Shown in pieces: positions 49,642-59,789 of a DNA stretch of 64,000 nt. A program made the translations under genes and the position numbers. The stretch is from assembly GCA_965221795.1 (NCBI GenBank), contig OZ244914.1:1178001-1242000 (forward strand), written 5' to 3'. This stretch comes from VYFG01 sp965221795 (GTDB lineage: Bacteria; Pseudomonadota; Gammaproteobacteria; Arenicellales; Poriferihabitantaceae). Each line of letters begins with the position of its first letter. Within the stretch, counting starts at the first letter, position 1. Below the pieces are notes generated by a model. The model was not told the DNA's origin, did not search any database, and saw nothing but the letters and a program-made list of their open reading frames with translations.

Positions 49642-50676
49642 TCAGTGCTCTTGCGCTGCGTTCACCCGGTCCAAAGCCGCTTTGGTGACCCGGTCAAGAA
49701 TAATGGCCAACAGCACGATGCCAAGCCCTGAGACCAACCCCACACCCAATTCCAGATTGCGAATACCGCGCAGAACCAACACCCCCAATCCCGGTGCCGA
49801 AACCAATGAAGCGATTACTACCATGGCCAGACTCATCATGATGGTCTGGTTAACGCCTGCCATAATATTAGGGAGGGCCAATGGAATTTGCACCCCAAAC
49901 AGTTTCTGCTGATCGGTCATACCAAAAGAGTCAGCAGCTTCAATGACATCCTTGTCCACCAGTCGTATGCCCAGATCCGTCAGTCGGATCACTGGCACAA
50001 TGGCATAGAGAATGATGGCAATGCCATACAGCTTGGGCTCCGTTACCGAAAACAGAAAAATCAGTGGGATCAAATAGACGAAGGGGGGCAGGGTCTGCAA
50101 CATGTCCAGGACAGGAACCACCATTCGCTGCAAGGTGTTGCTCTTGGACATGGCGATGCCGACCGGCACACCGAACAGGACACAGAGGAAGGCGCAGACA
50201 AAAATAATGGCCAAGGTCTGCATTGCATATTCATAGTGATCAATAAACGCCAGAAATCCGAGGCAGGTCGTCACGAATACCACTAATCTGACAGATTTCG
50301 ATGTCAGATACACAATGATCATCAGGAATGGAAACATCAACCACCAGGGAGTCGTCTCGAATAACACAAGTGCCCCCTCCAGAATCCAGCTCAGTGGCTG
50401 CGTTATCGGGTCCAGTACAAAGCGCAAGACATCCTTGATCGCCAGAAACCCTTCCTCCAGTCCTTTGGTCAGCGCTCTCGATTGCACAATTCTCGTACAA
50501 GAATCATGGAGCGCATCCAGCGATGGGAATGGCAGTTCCCAGATCGAAGTGTCCTTGTCCACGGTGCCGCTTTTCGCCAGCAAGTCGGCCATTGACATCG
50601 GGCCCTCGCCATCCCCATTCGCATCACACCAATTCCTCAGGCCGAGCTTGTCGAAAAGGAAGTCATATGTCGCCAT
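49642..50676 (-). CDS. proW: Glycine betaine/proline ABC transporter permease
   Basis: Inner-membrane channel of the transporter. 344 residues: an N-terminal soluble stretch of about 85 residues, then about six to seven membrane helices. The cytoplasmic loop that contacts the ATPase is DVIEAADSFGMTDQQKLFGVQIPLALPNIMAG (split: EAA-like motif with conserved Gly). 13 bp separates it from proV. Confidence 0.92.
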   Translation of the reverse strand: MATYDFLFDKLGLRNWCDANGDGEGPMSMADLLAKSGTVDKDTSIWELPFPSLDALHDSCTRIVQSRALTKGLEEGFLAIKDVLRFVLDPITQPLSWILEGALVLFETTPWWLMFPFLMIIVYLTSKSVRLVVFVTTCLGFLAFIDHYEYAMQTLAIIFVCAFLCVLFGVPVGIAMSKSNTLQRMVVPVLDMLQTLPPFVYLIPLIFLFSVTEPKLYGIAIILYAIVPVIRLTDLGIRLVDKDVIEAADSFGMTDQQKLFGVQIPLALPNIMAGVNQTIMMSLAMVVIASLVSAPGLGVLVLRGIRNLELGVGLVSGLGIVLLAIILDRVTKAALDRVNAAQEH

Positions 50677-50796
50677 CTTCCATACTCTCCCCTGCCCTGA
50701 AACGCAATCCTGTCTGTTTCAAGGGCTACGCGGCCATGAAATCTCGATCTTCACCGACTTGTCCAACCCATTTTGCCGGCTCAGACAATCAGCCGT

Positions 50797-51783
50797 CTAG
50801 TTGATCAAGGCCGACAGGTTATCGCGGGCAGAATCATTGACCCATTGCGACCACATGTCCGAGTGATTGGTGAGAAAATACACGGCAGCTTCCTCAGCGG
50901 AAGCTCCCTGCTCTTCCTGCCAAGCCAACAGCATGCTCATCAGCTCCACATCAAAGGAAACCTTTCCCATGAGTTCGGCAATATCCGGTTTTTCGGCTGC
51001 CAGCGATGCCGTTGCCACAGTCAACACCGGTGCCGGGGGGAAGTCAGAGACGCCAGGAGAAGGATTGTTCTTGTTCTGGTTGCTTGAGTGGGTTTCTGTA
51101 TCAATCTTCCCAAGGGCAACTTTGGCCATACTGTACTGCCCCAAGACAGAGGTAGGCCCCCAATAATACCCAAACCAAGGCTCGCGATTCTCGTAGGCGG
51201 CGGCAATGGACGTGGCCAAGGTTTCACCGGAGCCATGATTGAAAACCTCGAAACCAGCGGCTGGGAGATCAAAGGCTTTGACCAGGTTGTCATTCACGAT
51301 GCGACAACCCCAGCCATCGGGACAATTGTTGAATCGCCCCCCGACCAGGTCGGGATTGGCCATCACACCCTCAATCGTCATCAATTCGGGATGTGCATCG
51401 GCGAGGTACTGCGGCACCCACCAACCTTCCACACCGCCCGGAGCAATGACTTCCGCCAGACGGGAGACCTTGCCTTCGGCTTCCAGCCTTGCATAGACAT
51501 CGCCGGTCGAATTCAGCCACAATTCCGTGACGATGTCGGGTTCACTGTTTTCGGCCAGGGACGCAACGGAGGTGGTGGTGGCAGAAGGAACCTTTTCGAC
51601 CTTGCAGCCATACCCTTGTTCCATCAGGAACTTTGCCACTTCCGTAATAATCTGTGAAGATGCCCAATTCATCTCGGTGATAGAAACATCACCGCAATCT
51701 GCGTAAGCCGGATTCGCCAAGAGCAATACGCTCCCAGCAATCATGCCGGCGATGTTGGGCATTTTATGCTTGGTATAGAACAT
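50797..51783 (-). CDS. proX: Glycine betaine/proline-type periplasmic binding protein
   Basis: Captures the solute in the periplasm. 328 residues with a signal peptide (1-29, cleavage after AYA). OpuAC-like fold: GDVSITEMNWASSQIITEVAKF, then PDIVTELW and GGVEGWWVPQYL, which contain aromatic residues of the kind that bind quaternary amines. ATG 51783 is preceded by AGGA. First gene of the operon; the ligand (betaine, proline betaine, choline) is not decided by sequence. Confidence 0.9.
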   Translation of the reverse strand: MFYTKHKMPNIAGMIAGSVLLLANPAYADCGDVSITEMNWASSQIITEVAKFLMEQGYGCKVEKVPSATTTSVASLAENSEPDIVTELWLNSTGDVYARLEAEGKVSRLAEVIAPGGVEGWWVPQYLADAHPELMTIEGVMANPDLVGGRFNNCPDGWGCRIVNDNLVKAFDLPAAGFEVFNHGSGETLATSIAAAYENREPWFGYYWGPTSVLGQYSMAKVALGKIDTETHSSNQNKNNPSPGVSDFPPAPVLTVATASLAAEKPDIAELMGKVSFDVELMSMLLAWQEEQGASAEEAAVYFLTNHSDMWSQWVNDSARDNLSALIN

Positions 51784-52019
51784 GATTTCTGATCCTGTAA
51801 AATGGCTTGGTTTGGGAATTCTTTGCGCTGATTTCCATCACAAAGAGAACATAATGACGAAATTTCCTTGAGCTTGCAACCTGTCACTGTCAAAAATTTG
51901 GCATGTTGAGGCCCGAATGCAACCATCGGAGGGATAGTCAACCCTTTCCCGAGGAGTTATGTTCGTTCCGGCATTTCCGGTTGTACAATCCCTCTACACT
52001 TCAATACAGGCTAAATCCT

Positions 52020-52802
52020 ATGAGCTGGTGGGGTAAACTGATCGGGGGAACGCTGGGGTTGTTGGTGGGCGGCCCACTTGGTGCCATGCTCGGTGCCTAT
52101 TTCGGTCATGGTTTCGACAAACGTGCAACGAATGTCAAAGGACCGAAAGTCCTTCCGGGAGACCAGGAGAGGGTGCAGCTGGCATTCTTTGCCGCTACTT
52201 TTTCGGTCATGGGGCATATCGCCAAATCAGACGGCCGGGTAACCCGGGATGAGATCGACCTTGCCATGGCTTTGATGGACGAGATGCAGCTCTCCCCGGA
52301 GCAGCGGGAACTGGCACAGGTTCTCTTCAACCAAGGCAAGAGTCCCGATTTCGATTTTGAAGGGACGGTGACCCAATTCCGTGAGGAGTGTCACCGACGT
52401 ACAACCCTGATGCGTATGTTCCTGGAAATTCAGATTCAGGCGGCCATGGCAGACCGCCGAATGGGCTCTCAGGAAAACCTCTTGCTCCTGAGACTTGGGG
52501 CCATACTCGGTTTCGACCGGGGAACACTGGAACAGATCATTGAAATGGTGCAGGGAGCCACACACTCACGGGCACAAGTAGAGCAGTTCTCCCCGGAAGA
52601 TGCTTATCGAATTCTGGGGGTGAGCCCGGATGAGTCCACCGCAGAAATTCGCAAGGCGTACCGGCGGCTAATCGGCCAGCATCATCCAGACAAGCTGGTT
52701 GCAAAGGGGCTGCCGGAAGAAATGATTCGTCTGGCAAATGAAAAGACCGGTGAAATCCGAAAAGCCTGGGAAACGATTCGTGCCGTGCGGCAAGGAACAT
52801 GA
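52020..52802 (+). CDS. djlA: DnaJ-like co-chaperone DjlA
   Basis: Membrane-anchored J-protein that stimulates DnaK. 260 residues: an N-terminal glycine-rich membrane segment (LIGGTLGLLVGGPLGAMLGAYFGH, here shown to describe residues 7-30 in brief), a TerB-like helical domain (about 55-175) and a C-terminal J domain with the HPD motif in GQHHPDKL. ATG 52020 gives this N-terminus. Its end overlaps the next gene (ATGA). Confidence 0.9.
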   Translation: MSWWGKLIGGTLGLLVGGPLGAMLGAYFGHGFDKRATNVKGPKVLPGDQERVQLAFFAATFSVMGHIAKSDGRVTRDEIDLAMALMDEMQLSPEQRELAQVLFNQGKSPDFDFEGTVTQFREECHRRTTLMRMFLEIQIQAAMADRRMGSQENLLLLRLGAILGFDRGTLEQIIEMVQGATHSRAQVEQFSPEDAYRILGVSPDESTAEIRKAYRRLIGQHHPDKLVAKGLPEEMIRLANEKTGEIRKAWETIRAVRQGT

Positions 52803-53515
52803 AATTGACGGTGACCGAAAAATCCGTCATTGTCTTCATTGACCATCACCCCCGCCCTCTGGATGACCGGGCATGGACCGGTCTGGGAGGCTTCGGATTT
52901 CACCGCAGACTGGTCTGCCCGTTTCGTGGTGAATCCATTCCTCCTCCCGGGCCGGAGGTTGCCGGTACGATTATCTATGGTGGCTCCCAAAACGTAAGTG
53001 AGCGGGGCCAGTTCCCCTTCCTCCAGCACGAAATCCGGTGGATCGAGCAATGCCTGGAGAGCGGACTACCGATCCTCGGCCTTTGCCTTGGCGGTCAGTT
53101 GCTGGCGCATACGCTCGGGGCACAGGTATCTCGCCGATCACCCAGAGAGTGCGAGTTTGGTTGCTATCCGCTGACTTCCACTGCCGAAGAGCCTGATTGG
53201 ATACCGGACGGATTTCATGCTACTCAAGCCCATTACGAAGAATTTGACATTCCATCCGGTGCGGTACATCTGGCATCCAGTGAGCGGTTTCCCCATCAGG
53301 CATTCCGGTTTGCCGGGAGTGCGGTCGGTCTGCAGTTCCATCCCGAAATCAGTCAGTCGATTTTCCGTCGATGGCAACATGCCGAATGGGCCATGTTCGA
53401 TGTTCCGGGTTCCCAGAGAAGGGAGGAGCAGGACCTTCTCATGGCCCAACATGATCATGTCCAAGGGAAGTGGTTTCACAGCCTGCTGGCAGACCTGTTT
53501 GGCAAGGCTCCCTGA
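52799..53515 (+). CDS. Class I glutamine amidotransferase-like protein
   Basis: 238 residues, a stand-alone GATase1 domain, like GuaA-family proteins annotated as GMP synthase glutamine amidotransferase domain. Nucleophile Cys is in ILGLCLGGQ (C96) and the His-Glu pair is in GLQFHPEI near residue 180. Acts by releasing ammonia from glutamine or as a hydrolase on gamma-glutamyl compounds; acceptor unknown. Coupled to djlA by a four-base overlap. Confidence 0.82.
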   Translation: MKLTVTEKSVIVFIDHHPRPLDDRAWTGLGGFGFHRRLVCPFRGESIPPPGPEVAGTIIYGGSQNVSERGQFPFLQHEIRWIEQCLESGLPILGLCLGGQLLAHTLGAQVSRRSPRECEFGCYPLTSTAEEPDWIPDGFHATQAHYEEFDIPSGAVHLASSERFPHQAFRFAGSAVGLQFHPEISQSIFRRWQHAEWAMFDVPGSQRREEQDLLMAQHDHVQGKWFHSLLADLFGKAP

Positions 53516-53594
53516 CACAACCTCACGCAAGCCTTTCAATCGTTTTTTCTGATCCCGGAATTCCAATCCCGAATTCATGCTGCACCCCCATTCC

Positions 53595-53852
53595 ATGAAA
53601 CGAGACAACAGAAGAAGACGTAACCGGTCAGGCGCACGCCGGGGTCGGAGAGCGGCTCAGTCTCCCCGATTCGATCAGACGGTCCCCTCTCCTTGCCAAT
53701 CGATCTGTCGATTCGATGGCAAATCCTATTGCGTCGGATGCTTTCGCAATGCCGACGAAATCAGGGAATGGATGATCATGACCGCAGAACAGAAATTGGC
53801 CGTATTGAAGCAGTTGCCCATACGGCGTCGTGCCAAAGGAAAAGCACCCTGA
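53595..53852 (+). CDS. DUF1289 small Cys-rich protein
   Basis: 85 residues. A very basic N-terminal region (many Arg) is followed by the DUF1289 motif SPCQSICRFDG..CVGCFRNADEIREW, whose four Cys are likely metal or cluster ligands. Function unknown. Start at ATG 53595, although a TTG or CTG at 53577 would add six residues. Confidence 0.8.
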   Translation: MKRDNRRRRNRSGARRGRRAAQSPRFDQTVPSPCQSICRFDGKSYCVGCFRNADEIREWMIMTAEQKLAVLKQLPIRRRAKGKAP

Positions 53853-54405
53853 ACCGGCGCAGAGGGCTTTCCAACCCCATTGATGATCGGCGAGAAAAAC
53901 CATCAACCACTTGGGGTGCTGCCCCTCCTCCCGACTGCTTCCCCCATAGAGAACCGGATCACGTTCGCAATCATTTTGTACGGGCACTTCGCTTTTCACA
54001 TAACCGGGAGGACGCATGCATTTTCTACATAGAACCAAAGTGATATCATAGGGCATTATAATTGGGCCTTGGATAGTTCTCTTACTCTCCAGACACTGCG
54101 GAGCAAGACCACGTAAAAGTCCATTGACTGATTTACCCGAGGGTATGTGCAGAGACCCGGTTCACATCCAATGGAACCATCATCGCCCTGTGGTGCGATT
54201 GCGGTCGGGCGGAATCCACCAAAAATCCGATTTTTTTGGATGCCTGTACTGCAGAACGATTCCGTTAGGCGTTGCCATTCCAAGAGACAAGTAATACCTA
54301 ATGGCACAACCATTTCTCACCCTTGATTGTACAGTGAGCCTTGTGGCGTGACTCTGCCCGATACTGCAAATGTAACCTAGTCATCAAAACAGTTATCATC
54401 CAGCG
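53853..54405. other. About 550 bp without a recognised gene
   Basis: No RNA gene, repeat or coding frame recognised. Lower part is AT-richer and may include the promoter of the hydroxylase gene. Confidence 0.5.
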
Positions 54406-55194
54406 ATGGACGGTGAATTCGATGCTCTGAGAACAGGACTCTTTGTGGGGATACTGTTGCTTTTACTGCTGGCGGAACGCATCTGGCCCAAGAGGCATCA
54501 GACCCTGCCCGCGTGGCCACGCATGGGAACCAATCTAGGACTGATCATCGTTGATACCCTGATCGTACGACTGTTGTTGCCGCTGACGGTCATTGGCTTT
54601 TCCCTATGGACCGAGCGACAATCCTGGGGGATTTTCCACCAGTTGTCTCTTCCTATGATACTGGAATGGATTGCCGCCTTGCTATTGCTCGATTTCGCCA
54701 TGTATCTGCAGCATCGAGCCGCACATCATTTCCAATGGTTTTGGCGAATCCATCGAGTGCATCATGCGGACCCCCAGTTCGATACCACAACCGGCGTTCG
54801 TTTCCATCCACTGGAAATCCTACTCTCCACAATCTACAAGATGCTGCTGGTAGCGATCCTCGGTCCCAGTGTCATTGCAGTAGTACTCTTTGAGATTATT
54901 CTCAATGCCACATCACTGTTCACCCATGCCAATCTAGCCGTGACGGACCCGCTGGATCGCAAGTTACGTCTGCTGATCGTGACGCCGGATGTACACCGGA
55001 TTCACCATTCTCATCTGCCCAATGAAACCGACCGAAATTTTGGTTTCAATCTGACCATTTGGGATCGAGTATTCGGAACGTGGCAAGAACAGCCGGAAAA
55101 AGCGCATCAACACATGGACATCGGGCTGCCCGAATACACCGGGAAAACACCCATCCATCTGGCCTGGTGTCTCAAGCTGCCATTCTCCAGATAA
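54406..55194 (+). CDS. Sterol desaturase/fatty acid hydroxylase family membrane protein
   Basis: Integral membrane di-iron oxygenase, 262 residues, with about four membrane helices. The eight-His pattern is present: HRAAHH (H103, H107, H108), HRVHH (H116, H119, H120) and HRIHHSH near residue 195, plus FHPLE. Reaction probably hydroxylates or desaturates a lipid; the substrate (fatty acid, carotenoid or sterol-like lipid) is not decided. A fatty acid desaturase lies 4 kb to the right. Confidence 0.88.
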   Translation: MDGEFDALRTGLFVGILLLLLLAERIWPKRHQTLPAWPRMGTNLGLIIVDTLIVRLLLPLTVIGFSLWTERQSWGIFHQLSLPMILEWIAALLLLDFAMYLQHRAAHHFQWFWRIHRVHHADPQFDTTTGVRFHPLEILLSTIYKMLLVAILGPSVIAVVLFEIILNATSLFTHANLAVTDPLDRKLRLLIVTPDVHRIHHSHLPNETDRNFGFNLTIWDRVFGTWQEQPEKAHQHMDIGLPEYTGKTPIHLAWCLKLPFSR

Positions 55195-55285
55195 ATGTTT
55201 CACACTACGACGATTCGCTACTGGATGCAAAGATATCGACTGCCTACACTCGGCATTTTCATACCCTGCAAACAAACATAATCCG

Positions 55286-56695
55286 ATGACCATTGCACTG
55301 ATCGGGCCATCCGGTGCCGGCAAGGGAACTCAGGCATCCAGACTGGTAGCAACCCGGAATCTATTGCATATATCGACTGGGGATCTGTTTCGGGACGCTC
55401 TCGATAAACGCACTGCTTTGGGGTTTCTGACCCGACAGTACATGAATGCGGGCGAACTCGTACCGGACGAGGTCGTTGGGTCGCTGATTGAGGAGTGGAT
55501 GGTCAGAGTGATGCCTGGAAAGGAAATCCTGTTTGACGGGTTTCCGCGAAATCGGCATCAGGCAACATTGCTGGACGAACTGTCTCGTGATCAGGGGCGC
55601 CGTCTCAGGGCAGCAATCTATCTCAAGGTGTCGGACGAAGAAATCAGTCGTCGTTTGCCAGGCAGGATTATCTGTCGTATCTGTCAGACTCCGTACCATA
55701 CAGAGTATCGTCCGCCGGCCGTGGAAAACTGTTGCGACCTTTGTCGGGGCGAATTGCAAGTGCGGGATGACGACAGCCCGGAAACCATATCGGCTCGTAT
55801 CCGGACTTCCCACCGGACGCTTGAACCGCTACTGGACCATTATGCCGAATCAGGCAAACTGGTGGTGGTGGACGGTCATGGCACTGTGGAAGAGGTGTAT
55901 GAAGCGATACAGCATGTCATGGATTCGATCGAACGCGATACGGCAGAATTTACCACTCCATCTGAATTACATGAAATCCAGCCTCTCAAGGGAACCATTA
56001 CGGCAATTAGTGCCAATGAAGCCAACCCCACACTGGACATCATACTCGTCGGCGGACCTGGCTCGGGCAAGGGCACCCAAGCCCATCACCTGACCAACCA
56101 CCTCCACCTGGAACACATCTCAACGGGAGATCTGTTCCGGGATCACATCCGCTCTGCCACTGGCCTCGGCAAGCTTGCCCAAACCTATATTGAAAATGGA
56201 GAGTTGGTGCCGGACAACATTACCGAAGCGATGGTGGCAGAACGACTGGAAATGCTAGCCCCGGATCAGGGATTTATATTGGATGGATTCCCACGAACCA
56301 CGCCCCAAGCCGAAGCCCTGACGGAGATCATGAACAAACTACAGCGTCGACTGAGTGCCGTATTACATATTGAGGTAACGGATGATGTGATTGTGGAACG
56401 ACTCTCCAACCGTCTCACCTGCCGCAGCTGCCAGACGTCATTTCACCGCCGCTACAACCCCCCTGTGCAGGACGGGATATGTGATCAATGCGGTGGCAAA
56501 CTGTATATACGGGATGACGACAATCCGGATACGATCCGGACCCGACTCAAGACTTACCACAGGCAGACGGAGCCGCTCATTTCATACTACCGAAAAGCCG
56601 ACCTCCTGACGGTAATTGACGGCGAACTGCCGCTCAACGAAGTCACTCAATCCATGATTGCGCAACTGCAAAGGATGGGAGCTTCTCCCGCCTGA
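55286..56695 (+). CDS. adk: Tandem adenylate kinase (two complete domains)
   Basis: Interconverts ATP+AMP and 2 ADP. 469 residues instead of about 215, because two full kinases are fused. Domain 1 (residues 1-215): P-loop GPSGAGKGT (7-15), TGDLFR, DGFPRN, zinc LID C130, C133, C150, C153. A linker of about 30 residues follows. Domain 2 (250-465): P-loop GGPGSGKGT (256-264), TGDLFR, DGFPRT, zinc LID C379, C382, C399, C402. Both retain the Arg residues of the active site, so both may be active. The two halves differ at many positions, so the duplication is old. If no other adk exists in the genome, this is the essential enzyme. Confidence 0.9.
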   Translation: MTIALIGPSGAGKGTQASRLVATRNLLHISTGDLFRDALDKRTALGFLTRQYMNAGELVPDEVVGSLIEEWMVRVMPGKEILFDGFPRNRHQATLLDELSRDQGRRLRAAIYLKVSDEEISRRLPGRIICRICQTPYHTEYRPPAVENCCDLCRGELQVRDDDSPETISARIRTSHRTLEPLLDHYAESGKLVVVDGHGTVEEVYEAIQHVMDSIERDTAEFTTPSELHEIQPLKGTITAISANEANPTLDIILVGGPGSGKGTQAHHLTNHLHLEHISTGDLFRDHIRSATGLGKLAQTYIENGELVPDNITEAMVAERLEMLAPDQGFILDGFPRTTPQAEALTEIMNKLQRRLSAVLHIEVTDDVIVERLSNRLTCRSCQTSFHRRYNPPVQDGICDQCGGKLYIRDDDNPDTIRTRLKTYHRQTEPLISYYRKADLLTVIDGELPLNEVTQSMIAQLQRMGASPA

Positions 56696-57095
56696 TTCTG
56701 CCGCGTTGGTCAACGCTCCAATCTTTCCCCAGCCGTTCTCCGATGGACTGAACATGCCACTTTGCGACTCATCGGTTCTTTGGCAGCGTATGTTTTTCGC
56801 AGGCATTCCTCTGCATCAGAAAAGTTCCGGGCTTGCCCCTGATGGATGATTCTTCGCATCCAGACCTGATTCCAGCCCTTTGGTTTCGGAGCATGGGTGT
56901 CCTGTCTGGTACTCCTGATTCGGACTGACAGGCACGCAAGCACTATTGGCTCCCAGTCCAGAGATCATGGGCAGGTTTCCTCTTCAACACCAATCATGTG
57001 TCCCATCTTCATCCTGCATCTCATGGAGATTTTGAAACAGGATGGAACAATGGGTACACTTCACCTGCGACAAATCACTTCAACCAACCCCCGCC
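56696..57095. other. About 400 bp without a recognised gene
   Basis: Between adk and the SDR gene. No gene or RNA recognised. Confidence 0.5.
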
Positions 57096-57800
57096 ATGAA
57101 CAGATTCCAAAACAAAAAAGCTATTGTCCTTGGTGGCACTTCCGGTATCGGTTTGGCCGTTTCACGACAACTTCGGGATGCAGATGCCCAGGTTATTGCT
57201 GCCAGTCGTCGAGGGGGGAGCGAATCCGATGAACTGGGCATTCACTACGCAAGCTGTGATGTGCTGAACCGCGAAGCGCTCCATAGTCTATTCACCGCAC
57301 AGGCACCGTTCGATTATCTGGTCTGTGCCGCAACTGGAGGTCCCAGGGCTCGAGGACCCTTTCTTGAGATGGATCTGGATGATTTTCAGGCCTCTTTTGC
57401 CAAGCTCTGGGGGTACACCAATGCCGTTCATATTGCTATACCGCACCTAACCAGAGACGGTGCAATCGTCCTGATCAGTGGTTCTCCAGCCCGCAAGTGT
57501 AATCCGGGCATGCTGGCGATTTCGACTGTGGGGAACGCAGTCGAAGGATTTGCCCGAGCGCTGGCACCGGAAATCTCACCGAAACGAATCAACCTGGTAT
57601 CCCCAGGGCTCATTGACACCCCACTGCTTCCGGCAACAGGCGATGAGCGAGAGCAGAGGTTGCGGAATCTGACCGCAAACCATGCCATTCCCCGAGCGGG
57701 TCGCCCCGAAGAAGTCGCAGAAGCGGTACTGTTTCTCCTTGGCAATGAGTTTGTGACCGGCACGACGGTAGATGTGGATGGAGGTGCGTTGTTACCGTGA
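57096..57800 (+). CDS. Short-chain dehydrogenase/reductase-like protein lacking YxxxK
   Basis: 234 residues, Rossmann fold with the dinucleotide loop GGTSGIG (13-19) and the VCAATGG strand where the family has NNAG. The usual catalytic Tyr and Lys are not there: the segment that aligns with YxxxK reads ISTVG. The nearby SGSPA retains the Ser. I recall an SDR clade with this change, so it is probably not a local mutation, and the protein may bind a dinucleotide without classical catalysis. Start at ATG 57096. Confidence 0.85.
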   Translation: MNRFQNKKAIVLGGTSGIGLAVSRQLRDADAQVIAASRRGGSESDELGIHYASCDVLNREALHSLFTAQAPFDYLVCAATGGPRARGPFLEMDLDDFQASFAKLWGYTNAVHIAIPHLTRDGAIVLISGSPARKCNPGMLAISTVGNAVEGFARALAPEISPKRINLVSPGLIDTPLLPATGDEREQRLRNLTANHAIPRAGRPEEVAEAVLFLLGNEFVTGTTVDVDGGALLP

Positions 57801-57855
57801 ACTTTTCCCCAGTGGATTGCCTCACTAGCCGACTCCTGAGTTGAGCCGACCTCTT

Positions 57856-58749
57856 TCACGACCGGATTCTTTTTCGTTCCCGAAACCAAATCACCAATCC
57901 CGCAGTGATTACAATCGCTGCCCCCAACAATGTCCTCTGATCCGGTAACTGGTGAAAAATCAGATAACTCGCTGCCGTCATCCATACAATGAACGTGTAA
58001 CTGAAAGGTATCAGCATACTCGCTTCCGCAAATCCATGGGCACGAGTGATGCTTTCATGACCCATCCAGCCAAATAGCGGAGTCATCAAAAGCACCACCC
58101 AGCCGATCACCTTATCCGGTGTTTGCCACGTCCAAACTCCGAACGGAAGCAGCACCATGGTACCCACCAAGCCGGAATAAAACTGCTGTGTCTGGATGGC
58201 AACGATCCCCGCCAGTTTGCGCGTCAGGATCGTGTAAAACGAAAACGTGGTGACGCCGGCAAGTGAAAGCAACACCGCAGGATGAAATTCAACGCCAAAC
58301 GGACGGATCGCTATCAGCACCCCGAGGAACCCGACGACAATAGCGGACCAACGCCAGATTCCGACCCGCTCCTGCAAAAAAATACCCGACAAGGCACAAA
58401 CGAGGATAGGGGCAAGGAACATAATGGTGGATGTGAGTGTCAGGGGAAGATATTTAAGCGCCATGATATTGAGCAGAGTGGTCAACATCAGAAGGATTCC
58501 CCGTAACACAACCAGAACCGGTTTGTCGGTACGGAAACGACCCAACGAAAACCCTCCCCGGCCGATCAAGACAATGGAAATCATGAAGTGACCCAAGTAG
58601 CGGACGAACGCAACCTGGGTGACTGACAGCCCGATCAGTACCAGCCACTTTGCGCTGCTATCGAGCAATGCAAACATCACGTAAGCGGAACACATCAGGA
58701 GGATGCCCAATGCCGGGCGATCACTGTTCGGGGTAGCCACAAGTGGCAT
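57856..58749 (-). CDS. EamA-family (DMT) permease
   Basis: 297 residues, ten membrane helices in two EamA repeats (first from ILLMCSAYVMFALLDSSAKW, second from ALSLAGVTTFSFYTILTRKL). Drug/metabolite transporter superfamily, probably an exporter; substrate unknown. Convergent with the SDR gene. Confidence 0.88.
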   Translation of the reverse strand: MPLVATPNSDRPALGILLMCSAYVMFALLDSSAKWLVLIGLSVTQVAFVRYLGHFMISIVLIGRGGFSLGRFRTDKPVLVVLRGILLMLTTLLNIMALKYLPLTLTSTIMFLAPILVCALSGIFLQERVGIWRWSAIVVGFLGVLIAIRPFGVEFHPAVLLSLAGVTTFSFYTILTRKLAGIVAIQTQQFYSGLVGTMVLLPFGVWTWQTPDKVIGWVVLLMTPLFGWMGHESITRAHGFAEASMLIPFSYTFIVWMTAASYLIFHQLPDQRTLLGAAIVITAGLVIWFRERKRIRS

Positions 58750-58880
58750 GGGATGAGCCGTTACGGTAGGTTTTGGTTGAAAAGAGTCCGCAGTCGACCA
58801 CTACATATGGGCGCAATCGACATATGGGATACTTAGGCTATTTGGCAATCCGAAGCACCCAGATATCGGTCAGGAACTGA

Positions 58881-59789
58881 TCAGGGTCTGTCCGACATCC
58901 GATTCAGGGAACGGTAGAAATCATGATTGACTCGGAAATACCCCTGCCCGACATAGATCAAACGATCCGCAATCATCTGGTTGGCTTCCGGCAAACGATG
59001 GAAGGGGATGCCGGCGTAGGCATGATGTGCAGTATGGAAATTCATGTTCCAGCATAATCGCTGAAGGAGTGGATGGGTGTATGTCGTGCGGGTATTGTCG
59101 AACATGTCCGGAGTTTCTGGACAACCGGTATGTTCGGCCATAAGAAACATGCGCAATGCGGGTTGCGCCACCAGTATTGGCAATATCCAGAACCAGAATA
59201 GCACTGTCATGCCCAACAGGACCGAGCCGATGGCCAATCCAAGGTAGAGCAACAGGAACCACCGTATCTCCCGCACCAGTTCATTACGTCGAGCGGCCGG
59301 CACAAAGTCTTCCACTTGGTCAAATGCATAATCCCGGAACATACGGACCTGGGCCATCCAGTATGGAATTCCACTGACCACCCAGACATATTCCAGACGT
59401 GTGCGAGGCTTGGGCATGCCAAGTTCTGGATCAAGATCCGGGATTTGGGTATGACGGTGGTGGGTCAAGTGGAAGACACGAAAGTACTGTGGCGGCAAAA
59501 ACAGAACCAGGCCACAAACCAATGCCACTGTACGATTGAGATACCGGGTAGAAAAGGCAGTCCCATGAATGCATTCATGCAGGGGACAAAACAAGAAAAC
59601 CAGCGCCAACGCATATCCTATCCAGCAGATGATTGCCAATGCAGGCGGCAATACCACGGCTCCTGTCGCTAACAACACTAACCATAACAAGTGCCCCGTC
59701 AGAAACTTCAGGCCGGGCTCATTCGTTCTGATAATGAAACGACCCAGAGTATCTGGAGCAATTACCGGAGATCGCCGTACTTGCGACAT
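58881..59789 (-). CDS. Fatty acid desaturase
   Basis: Inner-membrane di-iron enzyme that introduces a double bond into acyl chains. 302 residues with about four membrane helices and the three His boxes: HECIHG, HLTHHRHTQ, and HTAHHAYAGIPFH. GIPFHRLPEAN after the third box is typical of this group. Regiochemistry cannot be told. Confidence 0.9.
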   Translation of the reverse strand: MSQVRRSPVIAPDTLGRFIIRTNEPGLKFLTGHLLWLVLLATGAVVLPPALAIICWIGYALALVFLFCPLHECIHGTAFSTRYLNRTVALVCGLVLFLPPQYFRVFHLTHHRHTQIPDLDPELGMPKPRTRLEYVWVVSGIPYWMAQVRMFRDYAFDQVEDFVPAARRNELVREIRWFLLLYLGLAIGSVLLGMTVLFWFWILPILVAQPALRMFLMAEHTGCPETPDMFDNTRTTYTHPLLQRLCWNMNFHTAHHAYAGIPFHRLPEANQMIADRLIYVGQGYFRVNHDFYRSLNRMSDRP

